This document shows positions 9,673 to 20,689 of a stretch of 63,091 nucleotides of DNA, in pieces. Every line of letters starts with the position of its first letter. The stretch's first letter is position 1. Under the pieces are notes generated by a model, which was given only the letters and a program-made list of their open reading frames with translations, searched no databases and was not told the origin of the DNA. The DNA comes from Herpomyces periplanetae (taxonomy: Eukaryota; Ascomycota; Laboulbeniomycetes; Herpomycetales; Herpomycetaceae): NCBI GenBank assembly GCA_009733715.1, contig WMKJ01000077.1, positions 1 to 63,091 of the forward strand, in the 5' to 3' direction. The position numbers and the translations under genes are program-made.

Positions 9673-11455
9673 ATATTGAAGTTTAGAATATTTTGCAAAT
9701 ACTGGCGCTGAATTAACGGTTATCTGTCGTTGGAAATGGATAATTTGAATGTTGGTAACCCGATGGGATGCGTAGATTGTTTGGGTTGAAATGTATAGGT
9801 TTATGATAGAGCTGTTTACATTACGTATATTGTCTTGAAGTGTTTGGCCCTTGGATTAACTACAGCTAAAGTCTATTATTGATAAATGGGGAAAATGATT
9901 ATCAGATAGGATAAATTCCATAATGAGAAATGTTGTGCTGACAAGTTTGGGAATTTAATTATGAAAAGAGAAAGAGATATATGTATACGAAGTAGTTGAA
10001 GATATGAAATCAACCATTATGGGACGAGATGTTTAAATTAGAGCACTCTATATAATGAGATAGATGTGAATAGAAATAGAAGATTACTTGTACACAAAGT
10101 TTTATAGAGAGCAAGACATACATAAACCGACATTCGCGCCAGGCAAAAACCGGAAAATTCCTCTTTACACAACTCTCAAGCAGACCATTTACCGCGCCAA
10201 AACCTGCACTAAAACGGCAAATTGTTTACGAAGACACAAGAGCAGTTGCCCGATTAGGAAAAAACGTCACACTCAGCCCAACGCAACTGAGGTTTTCGCA
10301 GAAAAGGAAGGTGGGGCTGTCCTATTTTGACTCGTGCCTTCCCTGGGTGTACAGTACCGAAAAGGGTAAAACGCCTTCCCAATTAGGCTACGTTCATGCC
10401 GGAAGTGGCACATCTGTTTGGAACCCGCTTAACGGCCAAGAAGGTGCGACCCCACGATTGCCTCCTTCCCAATAGCGTAATCCACCTCGCCCGCGTCCCG
10501 GCCCTCGGCTCCCCGGATCACGTGATCTGGCTTCCGCTCCGCCGGATAAACGAAAATATATTTTCGCGATGTTCGTTTAACGAGTTTTTCTTCCCACTTT
10601 CATCTTTTGATTCTTTTAAATCTTTTTCTTCGTCCGTTTCTCCATCCATCATTTATTTCTCTTGTTCCGTTCCAATACCGTTATTAGCAATAATTTTCCC
10701 CCTTCCCCCTAAAAGTCGGTTTGTCCTTAAACTTTCACGCGGGTTATTTGTTCATTTTGTTTCTACACTTAAGTTTGAATTATACTCTGATTTTTATCTT
10801 TTCGTTTCGTCAAACAGATTCTTAATTCTTCTCTTCTCTTTTACCCTCTTTTTACTTTTACGTTCTACCCTGTAAACTCAATTTATCCCCTTCTTCCTCG
10901 CTTCTTCACTACTTCATTGTGTGTACGCGCTCTTATCAATACTTGTCCTACTCTTTTATCAATCTTTCATATTTCTTCCTTTACATCTCCCTTTACCTTC
11001 AACTCACCTCATTCCCTTTTACTTGCTATTCAATCTAAACACCCGTTACACCTAACACCACACTTCACTAACCGCCTCAGTGCCAGTATTCTATCATGCT
11101 TTACCTTATCCGTATCCTAACAAACGATTCATGCCTCGTTTTCCACTTTAATCGTCAATCATTATATCGTTTAATCAGCTTACCGTTCAAAATTATCGTG
11201 TAAACTACCTTTTTTCTTTGTACCTCTGCGTTTGTGTGTGTGTGTGTATAGCTTTACCTTTTTTCTCACCTCTAACCTGCTCTCTTCCCAAGCTTACCCT
11301 TCTGCTTTCCAAAACGCTACCTCTATCTTCATCAAAATACTTCCATCAAGTATCTACTTGTGTTGTTTCATAACCCTCCCCCCCTCCCCTCCCGTTCACT
11401 TGTAGCTACTTGTCTCGCTTTCCCTCCTTCCCTTTTGTCATTCTTCCCTTCAACC
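9673..11455. other. Intergenic region and long leader of the DUF1752 gene
   Basis: About 1.8 kb with no convincing gene. The first 650 nt are A/G-rich and T-rich 3' flank of RPC1. An E-box palindrome sits at 10517-10526, followed by about 900 nt of strongly C/T-rich sequence that looks like a long 5' leader or promoter for the gene beginning at 11456. A (GT)n run is at about 11234-11249. An open frame at 10088-10330 starts with TTG and shows no recognisable sequence. Several small ORFs in the leader could act as upstream ORFs if the transcript starts near 10.5 kb. Confidence 0.5.
10517..10526. promoter_or_regulatory. E-box palindrome ATCACGTGAT
   Basis: A ten-base palindrome with a CACGTG core, in a GC-rich island (10390-10550) upstream of the pyrimidine-rich leader. 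CACGTG is bound by fungal bHLH factors such as Cbf1 and the Tye7/SREBP class. It is the most likely core of the promoter for the DUF1752-DUF3295 gene, about 930 nt before the ATG. Confidence 0.4.
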
Positions 11456-13839
11456 ATGCTCTTCGAAGCTGGAAGCAGTTCAATACTGCACTTAGATCCC
11501 GTATCAATTAAAAGTGTCGATACAACGGATTCCCTACAACTTTACACCTTATGGTCTGGTATGTCTTGTTATCTCCAACGTTAATACGTTGCAATATTAA
11601 CTGAGTTTATCATCAAAAATCAATGCTTATGCTCATTTACATTTTTCGTTACCATATAGTTTTCTCAAAATGTTCCAGCTCAATGGAAGACGGGCAACGT
11701 CTCGAAAATTTAACTTGGCGGCTATGGAACCGAGAAGCTCTCCTTTGTTCACGAACTTCTCTGGTTAACGAATATTCTTCGCATCCAAATTCCCCCGCAA
11801 ATTCCTTTCTTTCGTACTCCGATTCATCATTTCGTTCCTTACCCTCACCTGCTACTCCTGGTCCTACATTTTCTCCTTCCGTTACCCTGAAGTCTCACGT
11901 TACGCTGTCTATTAACATTGCCAACTCCGTTCATTCTGGTAGGCGTCATCCATCGGCGAATTTGCAAAATCCAGCAAACTTGTTACACGAATCGGAAAAT
12001 GATCCCGATACCGCAAACGATAAATTAGAGTCTTTTAAACTGAACCTCTTACCATTACCCTTCATCTCCAGTCGAATAAGGCAGAAATCTGACGCGTTCT
12101 TGAAGTCTGTAGGAAAATCTAGCTCCAAGTCGAACTTAACGAGACAACACTCTTCATCCCCCTCCCGCAACTTATTCCACACAGATCTATTTAACGAAAC
12201 TAATGTAACAAAGCCACCTTTACCGTCATTACACACTACTATCACAACTCAGAATTGCCAACAATCGAGCAAGTTACCGAACGGCCCGAGGGTAAGCTTG
12301 CCGTGTGGAAGTGGGCCTTTGCAGCTTACAAGTCATCATCCCACTGTGCGGGATAGGCTCATGATGGGCGAGTTGTCTTCATCGACAAAACTGTCCAAAT
12401 CGTCAGGACAGTCTTGTTTCAGTACTCATACTGACTCGTCGTGCGGCTTATCCCAGCTTAAGTCTAAATCGGTTATTGGCAAGCCTAAACGTCGTGCTGT
12501 GTTTTTCCTTAGCGAAACTCCCGATAATGTTAACCGCGCTACGTCGGTTCATTCATCCGTAAAGTATGTTAAATCCCCGACAGTGGAAACCGAAAGGTTG
12601 AAAGATTTACATTGTACAAAAGGAGTTACAACTAGAAATCAATCAGAGACTGTCGTTGGTTTTGCTCTAAAAAGTGATGATGATAACGATAAAGATGATG
12701 ATGAATGGGAGGATGCTGATGATTGGGAGGATGACGAGTATAGAGTATCCAAAGTCGGTTTGTTTAACCGAATTAATTCTCGGCCTGCACTAACATCACG
12801 ACCCTCTTTACTAACTGCCTTGATGAATGAGTCTGAGAGAGCGTGTGCATTTCAGAGTTTAGCAATCCAACAAGCCCCTGAGTGTAAAACGGCTCCAAAT
12901 CGTGAAAGGAAAGTTAGCGGTGGAATCAAGGACAAGAAAATGGGTTGTGATAGGGCAGTTCGGCGGCAAGTTACGTCCAAGTTGGATTATCTGTATGTTC
13001 CTGTACGAGCTCATCATCGAAGTCGGGCCGGACCACGATGTACCGATAAAACGAAAACTCTTGGTCGTGCTGCTCGGAATATTCGACGTGTGCCACCTCA
13101 GGTAGCCATGTCACCGCAAACTACATGGAACACTATGATAAGCTCAGAGTTGTCACAGTCATTACGTGAACAACTTTACTGGGAAAAGCATGGTCATGCA
13201 ATATCATGTCGAAGTGAAGAAGCCTTTTCACCAACTCGAATGGCGAGTCAAATTTGTGATAAAAGCTTAAGAAAAAGAACCAAATCTTACATGACCAATG
13301 TTGTTGATAAAGCCTCAGTCAATGAAGTATGGCATGATATAAGTGAGACCTCTGGTAGTCGTGGGGGAATGCCATCAAGTGGAGATTGTCGATTGGAAGG
13401 TCAGGACGAGTTGGAGCAGTTGGAACAGAGTTCAACATTATCGTCGAAAACAGGGACAAGTTTACAGGTAGAAGCTGTACCAGTGGCAAAAACAACTTTA
13501 ATGAATGTTGGAGTTAACTCTAATGCGGTTGATGGGCCTTTACACAGTAACAGCATAACGTGGAAAGGAATGGATATGCTTGGACAAGTCATCCGGAGAT
13601 GGAATTGGTCCCGTTGGTGGAAAGTTCCGTTATTATTCCGAAGAGAATTTGATTCAACGGAGTCCCGGACCATTTCGACAATTCGGTCAAAGCAGTCGTC
13701 CTCTTTTTCAGCATCTCCTTCAGCACCAATGCCCATTTTATCTCGTAAATTGTTAAAATACACACAAGACGATGATCGGGGTGATGAAGAAGAGTTTGAA
13801 AATGTTTTTACAAAAGACTTTCATCGACGCATATGGTAA
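11456..13839 (+). CDS. DUF1752-DUF3295 nutrient-regulator-like protein
   Basis: Two exons, 11456-11558 and 11660-13839, phase 1, joined by a 101-nt intron with a GTATGT donor, a TTAAC branch-like site and an ATATAG acceptor; 760 residues. The junction creates the DUF1752 signature LWSVFSKCSSSMEDGQRLEN followed by LTWRLWNRE (about residues 32-60). This block is found at the N-terminus of AreA-type GATA factors and related fungal regulators. Further on come an acidic tract (DDEWEDADDWEDDEY, about 378-395), then NRINSRPALTSRPSLLTAL and SPQTTWNTMISSELSQSLRE with LYWEKH (about 515-545), the pattern of DUF3295. No zinc finger is present, so it is not itself a GATA factor. By family it is probably a cytoplasmic or nuclear regulator of nitrogen, carbon or TOR signalling; that role is inference. 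Most of the rest is Ser-rich and disordered. Confidence 0.8.
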
Positions 13840-14329
13840 CCCCAACCCCAGAGCAGTCATCATTTCAGTTTAAACTTTTCTTTCATACTTTTTTTTCTTT
13901 TCCCCCTCGTAATATACATTTTCTTTAAACCAAAATTCCCCTTTTTCAAAGTTTTTCTTCGCCCATAAAGCCACAGCCCAAATTCCGCAAGGCACAAGGG
14001 TGGCGCAGCAGCAGCTGATGAAAGCACGTGATGCGGCATGGATGATGGCGGTCACGTGCCATGACGGGCGCGAGGACACGGCTAGGGTTAGGGTTAGGGT
14101 TAGAGAGGAAGCAAACGGTTCATCTGTTCATGCTGCTGCCGCCGCTGCTGCTGCCAGAATGACAGTATTGCAAGTTCTTTACGGTATAGCAGCGTCACTT
14201 CACGCTGGGGAAGATGTCAAAACTAATTGAGATTTAACGGAGGTAAGAGAGAAAGGAAAAGGAGGGGTAAGTTAACACGCATACATGGGTGGGATTGCTA
14301 CACTCGCGTGGGGGGGAAGGTGGAAAGAT
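13840..14329. other. Convergent gap with promoter-like elements
   Basis: Lies between the stops of two converging genes. The first 120 nt are C/T-rich 3' flank. The centre is GC-rich and carries two CACGTG boxes (14025-14030, 14053-14058) and a TTAGGG array (14083-14103), which is unexpected between two gene ends. Possible small products are a 23-codon ORF 14159-14230 (+), preceded by a GCT/GCC repeat, and a minus-strand open frame 14079-13870 that lacks an ATG. None is convincing as protein; a short ncRNA is possible. Confidence 0.4.
14083..14103 (+). repeat. Interstitial TTAGGG telomere-type array
   Basis: TAGGGTTAGGG-type repeats, about three and a half units, in the gap between two convergent genes and 25 nt after a CACGTG box. 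The unit is the common fungal and vertebrate telomere repeat. Short arrays of this kind in fungal promoters are known binding sites for Tbf1/Teb1-type Myb factors, so a regulatory rather than telomeric role is plausible. Confidence 0.7.
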
Positions 14330-16096
14330 TCAAATATCAGCTCCATCAGGGCCCGTGACAATGACCGAGTTGATCTTGAGAACCATACGACATAGTTGCG
14401 TGGCAAGGTAAAATTGTTGGCGCTTAGAGATAAGGGGGTCGATGATAAGCGATGCGGATGAATTAGCGAGTCGCATATCGGCTGTTGTAGCGTCCATAGG
14501 TGGGGATGATGTTGATGGTAGAGTAGTTGAGGTAGACAGAGACGAGGGATCATGTTGTACGGTAGTACTAAGCGTTGATTCAGCACTACCGGCTAGACAA
14601 TCAACCCCGATACGCGGATTTTGCTCGTTAACTTGACGTGCTTTACACGCCGCCAATGTTTCGATAGCGTTAAAACCACTGTTCTCAGCTAAGGCTAACG
14701 GAATAGAATCGAGAGCTTCGGCAAACGCATGAAATGCATATTGTTCAACGCCGGGATGTTCAGCTGCTGCTTTTTCCACTGCAAGGGAACACGCTATTTC
14801 CGCTGCTCCACCACCGTACACAACCCGATTGTCCTTTACAAGATTACGTACCACGCACAGTGCATCGTGTAGTGAACGTTTAGCTTCATCTATGATCATT
14901 TTATTGCTACCGCGCACAAATATTGTCACGGCTCGTGAGTCCGCGCACTCTTCGATCACTAACATTTTATCCCGTGTAGTACCAAATGATATCTCGCGAA
15001 CGCAACCCGCTCGTCCAAGTTTTTCCGCTGATATATCCTCAAATCGTGGAACTATACGACCTTGCGTTGCAATTGCAATTAGCTCAATCTCAGGTCCTCC
15101 GACCCAGCGTACCGCCGGAAGTTTATTCGTTAGCAATAAATGATTAGCTTCATCATCAAAACCCCACTGACAAATAACTACGTTAGCCCCCGTGTCTTTA
15201 ATTTTGCGAACCATTTCCTCAAACTTTTCTCGCTCGTAAATCTGTAAACACTTAAACTCATCAACTGTAGTTATATCCAATTTGTGCTTGGTCTTAGGCT
15301 TGGGTGGTTCAAACGGACACGTTAGTATGGCTAGTTTAGCATCGCGGACTTCACACGGCATCTGTGGATGCGAAAAATCCTTGTCAACAATAACCCCGTG
15401 TACAAGAATCGAATCCTCCAGTGCGCCGCCTACTTTCCCGTCCACTTTAATTAATTCAAAGTCAACATCTTTACGTTCGAGATCTGCCACCGTTAAAACC
15501 GCATCGACCGCCATACGAGCAAAATGATCGTGGGCCATGTTAACAATTTTACTACCCAGGCATGTTTTAGCCACTTTGACCAAACTATCTGTATCAGTTC
15601 GCGAAAAGGTTATTTCATCGCAACATTTGCTCAGTTCGTTAACTGCAACTTCACACGCCTGATCGTAGCCTTCTGCGATGCGAATAGGGTGTATACCCTT
15701 ATCGATTAGGTCCGCAGCTTGCTCTAACAAAGCGCCTGCAAGCACAACTACCCCTGTTGTGCCGTCCCCGATTTCATCATCTTGAGATTTGGATAGTTCA
15801 ACTAATAGTTTAGCGACGTGATTCGAAATCTCCATTTGCGTTAATATTGTAGCACCATCATTGGTAACCGTTATATCTCCATCTGGTGATATCAAAATTT
15901 TGTCTAAACCACGTGGTCCAAGCGATGTTCGAACAATTCCAGCAACCGTTTTAGCCGCTAAAATATGCGATTTCACTGCTTCAATACCATGCTGGCGCTG
16001 CTTTTTGCCTTGATCGCGTACAATAATAAACGGTCGACCTTGTTCATCTTGTAAAAATCGCGCTTGCGATAAATCTACCGCCATACCGTTCACCAT
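14330..16096 (-). CDS. CCT5: T-complex protein 1 subunit epsilon (CCT5)
   Basis: Single-exon, 588-residue subunit of the cytosolic CCT/TRiC chaperonin, which folds actin, tubulin and WD-repeat proteins. The N-terminus ([17 protein letters not shown]) and the motifs [24 protein letters not shown], the ATPase motif [12 protein letters not shown] (about residue 110) and VVYGGGAAE are intact. The epsilon-specific stretch [10 protein letters not shown] with [19 protein letters not shown] closely matches yeast Cct5. An extra Ser/Thr/Pro-rich stretch of about 49 residues (about 502-550) sits near the C-terminus, between the conserved GVDCL and the final [18 protein letters not shown] segment. A second in-frame ATG lies four codons after the first and could also serve as start. 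Three CACGTG boxes lie 420-520 nt upstream. Confidence 0.97.
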   Translation of the reverse strand: MVNGMAVDLSQARFLQDEQGRPFIIVRDQGKKQRQHGIEAVKSHILAAKTVAGIVRTSLGPRGLDKILISPDGDITVTNDGATILTQMEISNHVAKLLVELSKSQDDEIGDGTTGVVVLAGALLEQAADLIDKGIHPIRIAEGYDQACEVAVNELSKCCDEITFSRTDTDSLVKVAKTCLGSKIVNMAHDHFARMAVDAVLTVADLERKDVDFELIKVDGKVGGALEDSILVHGVIVDKDFSHPQMPCEVRDAKLAILTCPFEPPKPKTKHKLDITTVDEFKCLQIYEREKFEEMVRKIKDTGANVVICQWGFDDEANHLLLTNKLPAVRWVGGPEIELIAIATQGRIVPRFEDISAEKLGRAGCVREISFGTTRDKMLVIEECADSRAVTIFVRGSNKMIIDEAKRSLHDALCVVRNLVKDNRVVYGGGAAEIACSLAVEKAAAEHPGVEQYAFHAFAEALDSIPLALAENSGFNAIETLAACKARQVNEQNPRIGVDCLAGSAESTLSTTVQHDPSSLSTSTTLPSTSSPPMDATTADMRLANSSASLIIDPLISKRQQFYLATQLCRMVLKINSVIVTGPDGADI

Positions 16097-16990
16097 ACTG
16101 AATATTTTTCCCTTCTACCTGGAATTGTGCCTGTACGCACACACACACACACCTTTTACCGACGATACCACACTTTGGAGAGTTCAGGTATAGCGTTAAC
16201 TTGTGCGTACGATTGTTCGTTTGTTCGTTCGTGTGTAACTTTTGTTTGACCTTCAACCTTTAGCGTTGCCGAATTTAACAATTAATAATTTAGCGGATAA
16301 TTTAGCTTTCTCCGCTACACACTCTCCTATGCACGCGTATATATACACGTTAATTAACTGACAAACAACCAAGAAGTCGTGCACAAATCTACTTTAAAGT
16401 ATACAGACAAACTTCCTCCAACTTATTCCCCAATTCTCACTTCACTCACAATCTACTTTGCGCCACCACAGCCACGCGCTTATTTAATCATGCCTCCGCC
16501 ATCCCTACTTCATCACGTGTTGCAATTCTGGCGCATATACCGGATCTGGCAAGTGCACGTGCGCTGGTGGAATGCTTCTGCTTATATATCGGATGAAAAG
16601 TGTGCTTATGTCACGTGAAGCCAGAAAGGGACTGTGGAATGAGACGAGATTGTAAAAAGTGGGGGCGAGGGTGTGGCGAGACGAGACGATGGTTGACGGG
16701 GAGGCGAGCCAGGATTTGTTTACACGAATGATAACAAAATGATAGTTAACACGGTAATATTAGGGACGAGTATACGTTAGCATGAAGAAACTGGTAAGTG
16801 GGTATGGGTGTAGAAGTACCGTGCACATATGCAGTTTGAAAAACTAAATGGATAACGAACAAATTTGCACACACACACGCGCACACATAAACGTATATAA
16901 AAAAATCGAGCGGAATAAACGGCTTTTAACATCAAAAAGATACAAACACACATACAAGCATACATAGATACATAGATACACAAGCGCTGA
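16097..16990. other. Intergenic region, CCT5 promoter and 3' flank of the homeodomain gene
   Basis: About 0.9 kb. A (CA)n run lies at about 16138-16152 and further CA/TA-rich simple sequence at 16865-16985. CACGTG boxes at 16514-16519, 16556-16561 and 16612-16617 probably belong to the CCT5 promoter. Small open frames at 16379-16618 and 16777-17022 are composed of simple sequence or lack support. I see no RNA gene. Confidence 0.5.
16514..16617. promoter_or_regulatory. Cluster of three CACGTG E-boxes upstream of CCT5
   Basis: CACGTG occurs at 16514-16519, 16556-16561 and 16612-16617, three times in about 100 nt, on the upstream side of CCT5 (start at 16096, minus strand). Such clustering is unlikely by chance in sequence of this composition and fits a bHLH-regulated promoter, Cbf1 being the best-known fungal binder. 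Which factor binds here is inference. Confidence 0.45.
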
Positions 16991-19900
16991 CTACGCTGAC
17001 GAAGATGCGGCGTCTTCGACAATACACGTCAAAGGTTGAGCCGTCGTTTCAAGCGCTTGAGGCTCAATAGAAGATTTAACGCCTCGCAATGACTCCTCGA
17101 TCAACGATGAAACGAACAAAGTATCACCGGCTACTTTTTGTTTGGTAGCAGCTCTGAAGGCCGCCACCTCACCGTTACCGCTACCGGTGTCGTCGTCGCT
17201 ACTAAGCGTTGAAGCGCACATTGGAGGAGGCGGTAGTGGCGGTTGTGATGCCATTGACCCGGCCAACGCTTCATTAGCCGAAGTTTCCGGCGGCGGGCTG
17301 GACGTGTATCCCTGTATTACGGGATCAGGTGTGATGTCTGGCATCGACGAGTCCAGGGTTGCCGTTGCAAGTGACGATGATGAATGATTACTTCCATTCA
17401 TCGAAGTAGACGTAGAATTAGATTTGTTGACGGGAAAACTTGATGAGTACCCCGAAAATGATGTATTGCTCTCGGTTTGCTCCGTAACCGAGCTAAGCTC
17501 ATCCGCTGCAGTTAGATTAGGTGTGAGTGATATTAAATCGTACCCCATTGATAAACTACCCATGTTCATTCCCGTTGGTACACCGCCAAAACCGTCTTCT
17601 GGCATTTGCATGTCCATGGATAAACCCATATTAACGCTTAAATCCGAACCTAGTGGTATACTTGTATTACCCATTGATACAGGCAGAGACAATGCCAGAT
17701 CAGTTTCCCTCGGGTCACCCAGACCGAACATGGATACATTCATGCTTCCGGAAAAGTCGTTAGATGAGGAATCTAAACACAATAAGTTGGCCATATCGGT
17801 AGTTCCCATATTCATGGATATAGGCATATCTAAAGTCATGCCCAAGGATGAATTATCCATGCCGTTGTACGAATTCGTAGTAACAAAGTTACCACGCTTG
17901 TCAAGAACGTTAACAGAGTGAGAAATATGATCACCACGATGAAGTATTTTATCGTCCTTCACATCGAAGGGATCTCCATTTTTACCGTTATTTGAGTCGG
18001 AATTGAAAATGGCCGAACTTGACATATCACTTAAATCGTGATGATTACCAGATCCTACATTAGATCCGGTGAGATTATCCGTTGTAGAAGGTGAAAAGTT
18101 AACATGAGCTTCATTTATAACCTTGGGTATACGAGACGGATGGAGTAACGAACTAGAATTAGACTTGTAAGATGTCGAAGTCGAGCCGGATGTGGACGTG
18201 GACGCCGATACAGACACAGGTACAGGACCTGAGCCCGAAATTGGATTTGTTCCACCACCCTGAGTTGTAGAAGTTGAATAAGATACCACCGCTTTATACG
18301 ATGAAGTATTCGATGTGGAGGTTGAAACGGATGATTGAGGTGAGGAACATGAAGAAGATGATGACGATGAGAGTGGCCAGGCACTTAGCTGATGTGGCGG
18401 AGGTGGCTGAGGTAGCGGCAAATGAGCGGGGAGTTTGGCAGGCAATACCGGAGTAAGGGGAGGATGACGAAGCGACGCGGGATAAGAAAGATGGGAGTTG
18501 TTAGAAGGAGCGACCAAGTTGGATGAGGCGGATGCAGAAGTGGGGGAGGGTGGGGCCGCAGTGGAGGCAGGTGCGGAGTTAGGAAAGTGGAAGGATTTTG
18601 ACGGGCAGGAAAGGGCGACCGGGTCAAGGGAGGCTTGCTCCTGCCGCGATAAATACTGGAATTCCGGATTAATAAGTTGAACATTGAGGGAGGGAAACGG
18701 TTCGCCGGTGGAAACACGAATGGGAGATGGATGGTCTGGGGAAATATTTGTATGGAATAACGATGATTGACCCGAATAGTTCAGGGGGCTTGCACCACTT
18801 GCACCATTCGTAAATTGATCAGGTGAAAGTTCCGGGATGGTGGAAGTGATTGAGGATGATGGAGGCGGTGGTAATCGTGGTGGTGGGGGAGGTAATGCGG
18901 CAGCAGCAGCAGCAGCTAATGCAGCAACTGTAGCAGTGGCTGAGTCGGAAAATGATAGGTGAATGGGTGAAGAGCGGGACGCGAATGAGGATTTTTGAAC
19001 TCGCCCAATGCCAGTTAATCCCGAGGATCGAATACGTCGAAGTGAGCGAGATGGTGAACCAGCAGGAATCGGTGGTGGTGGAGGCGGAGGTGGTGGTGGC
19101 GGCGGTGGTGGTGGTGGTGGTGGTGGTAAAAGTGTATGTGAAGGTGAAGAAGGATTGTGTGGATTAGCCTGTTGGGAGTTGGTAAATGAACATGATATAC
19201 TTCGAAGAGATTGAGATCCAAGTCTAGCTGGATGTCTATGTCGGCGTGCCGCAATTGAACTATGCGATGGAGAAGTTCGCAAAGCCGGTGAACGAGGTTG
19301 CCCCAACGTAGGAAAAGATGGATCATTAAGCGACTTAGCAGTTTGAAGTGAAGCATGGCTAACCGATTTAGCTATCACTGGAGATGCCATATTTCGAGGT
19401 GATCGAGAATGACGTGGTGACATTAACATGGGTAGAGATGATGAGTTTGGTAGTGAAACACATGATTGTTGATGTCGAATGGTCGAGTTAGTCGCAAGAG
19501 TGTTTGCGTATAAGAGTGGTGATGAATTATTGCTGTTGTATATGTAAAGGTCAGGTTGACGGCCAACGTTGGGCATGTTTTGCCCTTGCATAGGCATTCT
19601 CTGAAGTAAAGGATGTGTGAATTGAGAAGTGTTCACTTTTGCAGGGGAATCAATCGTAGGAGCAATGCCGGTGCTTTGGGAACTAGGAGAATACAAATTT
19701 TCTGAGCTGTTTGAATTTTGGAGGGAAGCCGAAGCATGAACATCATGAAATGAAGATGAGGCAGAGTGAGAAGCTGATGAAGGTTGAACCCATTGGGGAG
19801 GAAACGATGAAGAATTTGATGAAATTTGAGAAGAATGTGATAACGTTGCAGTAGGCGATAAGGAATCAGAGGTAGCGTTTGACCTCGTAGTGGGAAGGGT

Positions 19901-20689
19901 ACAAGCGTACGTTAGATTAGAAGCTGTTAAAGGTGAAGATACGCTGGAGGAAGTAAGGAAGGACTCTGCAGAAGAAGCAGTAGCAACAGTAGCCGGAGTG
20001 GTAGAAGCCGTAGTAGTAGATGTGGTGGTGGAAGGGGAAGTATTGGAAGAATCTAAGGAGTTTTGGGAGGTATCGGGAAGGGGATTGGAGGGTGCATTAG
20101 GGTGATGCTGTTGAAGCATCATCATATTTAACATATTTAAATGTTGCTTTTTTAAATCCTGTTTAACTTTTGCGCGACGATTTTGAAACCAATTGTTAAC
20201 CTTATCAAGCGGAACACCGAGAGATTCAGCGAAGGACTTTTTGACAGATGTAGTAGGCTTGCTCTGGTGACGAAAATGTGCCTCGAGGATATCATGTTGC
20301 TGTTTAGTGAGACGAGGCTTAACATCGTTAACAACGGGATGCTGAGGATGATGAATTGAAGGAGGTGGAGGTTGAAGGTGGAATTGAAGATGAGGATTTA
20401 ATAATAATGGATGAGAAGATGAATGAGGAGGTAAAGCTTGTGGAGGGGGGGGAACGAGTAAAGGTTGATGAAGAGTCGGTTGACGTTGAAGGTTAGATAG
20501 ATGGAATTGAGGGTGATTATGCGAAAAGTGTTGTGTTGACGCAAAAGAAGACGAAGGGTGTTGATGATGATGGTGATGAGGTGATGGGTTAAACTGAGGA
20601 TAAGGGGGAGGTGGATGAGGGATTTGAGATAACGGATGTGGAGGAGGGGGAGGTTGAGCCGAAGGCAGATGCGGGAAATGAGGAATCAT
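16991..20689 (-). CDS. Homeodomain transcription factor with long low-complexity regions
   Basis: Single-exon frame of 1232 residues from ATG 20689. The N-terminal 110 residues are Pro/His/Gln-rich. A homeodomain spans about residues 124-182 (KPRLTKQQHDILEAHFRHQS, then GVPLDKVNNWFQNRRAKVKQ) with the invariant WFQNRR at 167-172. It is of the typical, non-TALE fungal class and resembles the Htf1-type factors of filamentous ascomycetes; that subclass is a recollection, not tested. The rest is Ser/Thr/Asn-rich with a long poly-Pro run, an Ala/Pro block, and a Met/Gly/Asn-rich segment near residues 950-1060 (GMNMGSLSMGYDL) that could serve as an activation domain. The gene is likely nuclear and DNA-binding; targets are unknown. 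The unbroken frame through so much low-complexity sequence argues it is real. Confidence 0.85.
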   Translation of the reverse strand: MIPHFPHLPSAQPPPPPHPLSQIPHPPPPYPQFNPSPHHHHHQHPSSSFASTQHFSHNHPQFHLSNLQRQPTLHQPLLVPPPPQALPPHSSSHPLLLNPHLQFHLQPPPPSIHHPQHPVVNDVKPRLTKQQHDILEAHFRHQSKPTTSVKKSFAESLGVPLDKVNNWFQNRRAKVKQDLKKQHLNMLNMMMLQQHHPNAPSNPLPDTSQNSLDSSNTSPSTTTSTTTASTTPATVATASSAESFLTSSSVSSPLTASNLTYACTLPTTRSNATSDSLSPTATLSHSSQISSNSSSFPPQWVQPSSASHSASSSFHDVHASASLQNSNSSENLYSPSSQSTGIAPTIDSPAKVNTSQFTHPLLQRMPMQGQNMPNVGRQPDLYIYNSNNSSPLLYANTLATNSTIRHQQSCVSLPNSSSLPMLMSPRHSRSPRNMASPVIAKSVSHASLQTAKSLNDPSFPTLGQPRSPALRTSPSHSSIAARRHRHPARLGSQSLRSISCSFTNSQQANPHNPSSPSHTLLPPPPPPPPPPPPPPPPPPPIPAGSPSRSLRRIRSSGLTGIGRVQKSSFASRSSPIHLSFSDSATATVAALAAAAAAALPPPPPRLPPPPSSSITSTIPELSPDQFTNGASGASPLNYSGQSSLFHTNISPDHPSPIRVSTGEPFPSLNVQLINPEFQYLSRQEQASLDPVALSCPSKSFHFPNSAPASTAAPPSPTSASASSNLVAPSNNSHLSYPASLRHPPLTPVLPAKLPAHLPLPQPPPPHQLSAWPLSSSSSSSCSSPQSSVSTSTSNTSSYKAVVSYSTSTTQGGGTNPISGSGPVPVSVSASTSTSGSTSTSYKSNSSSLLHPSRIPKVINEAHVNFSPSTTDNLTGSNVGSGNHHDLSDMSSSAIFNSDSNNGKNGDPFDVKDDKILHRGDHISHSVNVLDKRGNFVTTNSYNGMDNSSLGMTLDMPISMNMGTTDMANLLCLDSSSNDFSGSMNVSMFGLGDPRETDLALSLPVSMGNTSIPLGSDLSVNMGLSMDMQMPEDGFGGVPTGMNMGSLSMGYDLISLTPNLTAADELSSVTEQTESNTSFSGYSSSFPVNKSNSTSTSMNGSNHSSSSLATATLDSSMPDITPDPVIQGYTSSPPPETSANEALAGSMASQPPLPPPPMCASTLSSDDDTGSGNGEVAAFRAATKQKVAGDTLFVSSLIEESLRGVKSSIEPQALETTAQPLTCIVEDAASSSA
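19070..19130 (+). repeat. GGT/GGC triplet repeat encoding poly-proline
   Basis: A run of GGT, GGC and GGA triplets on the + strand; on the minus strand it encodes the poly-Pro tract inside the homeodomain protein. Codons are mixed but dominated by CCA/CCT-type units, so the tract is likely length-polymorphic. Confidence 0.8.

Noticed and set aside
10088-10330. 80-codon + strand frame after RPC1
   Set aside because: Starts with TTG, no ATG context, no recognisable sequence, and lies in 3' flank and promoter sequence.
13870-14079. Minus-strand frame resembling a small membrane protein
   Set aside because: No ATG in frame, and the C-terminal Lys-rich part comes from a T-rich 3' flank. No acceptable upstream exon was found, although the telomere-like CCCTAA run mimics a branch site.
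16777-17022. Cys/Val-rich minus-strand frame
   Set aside because: Encoded by CA/TA simple repeats in the 3' flank of the homeodomain gene.
14442-17921. Several long + strand frames opposite CCT5 and the homeodomain gene
   Set aside because: Shadows of minus-strand coding sequence, without ATG starts or family similarity.
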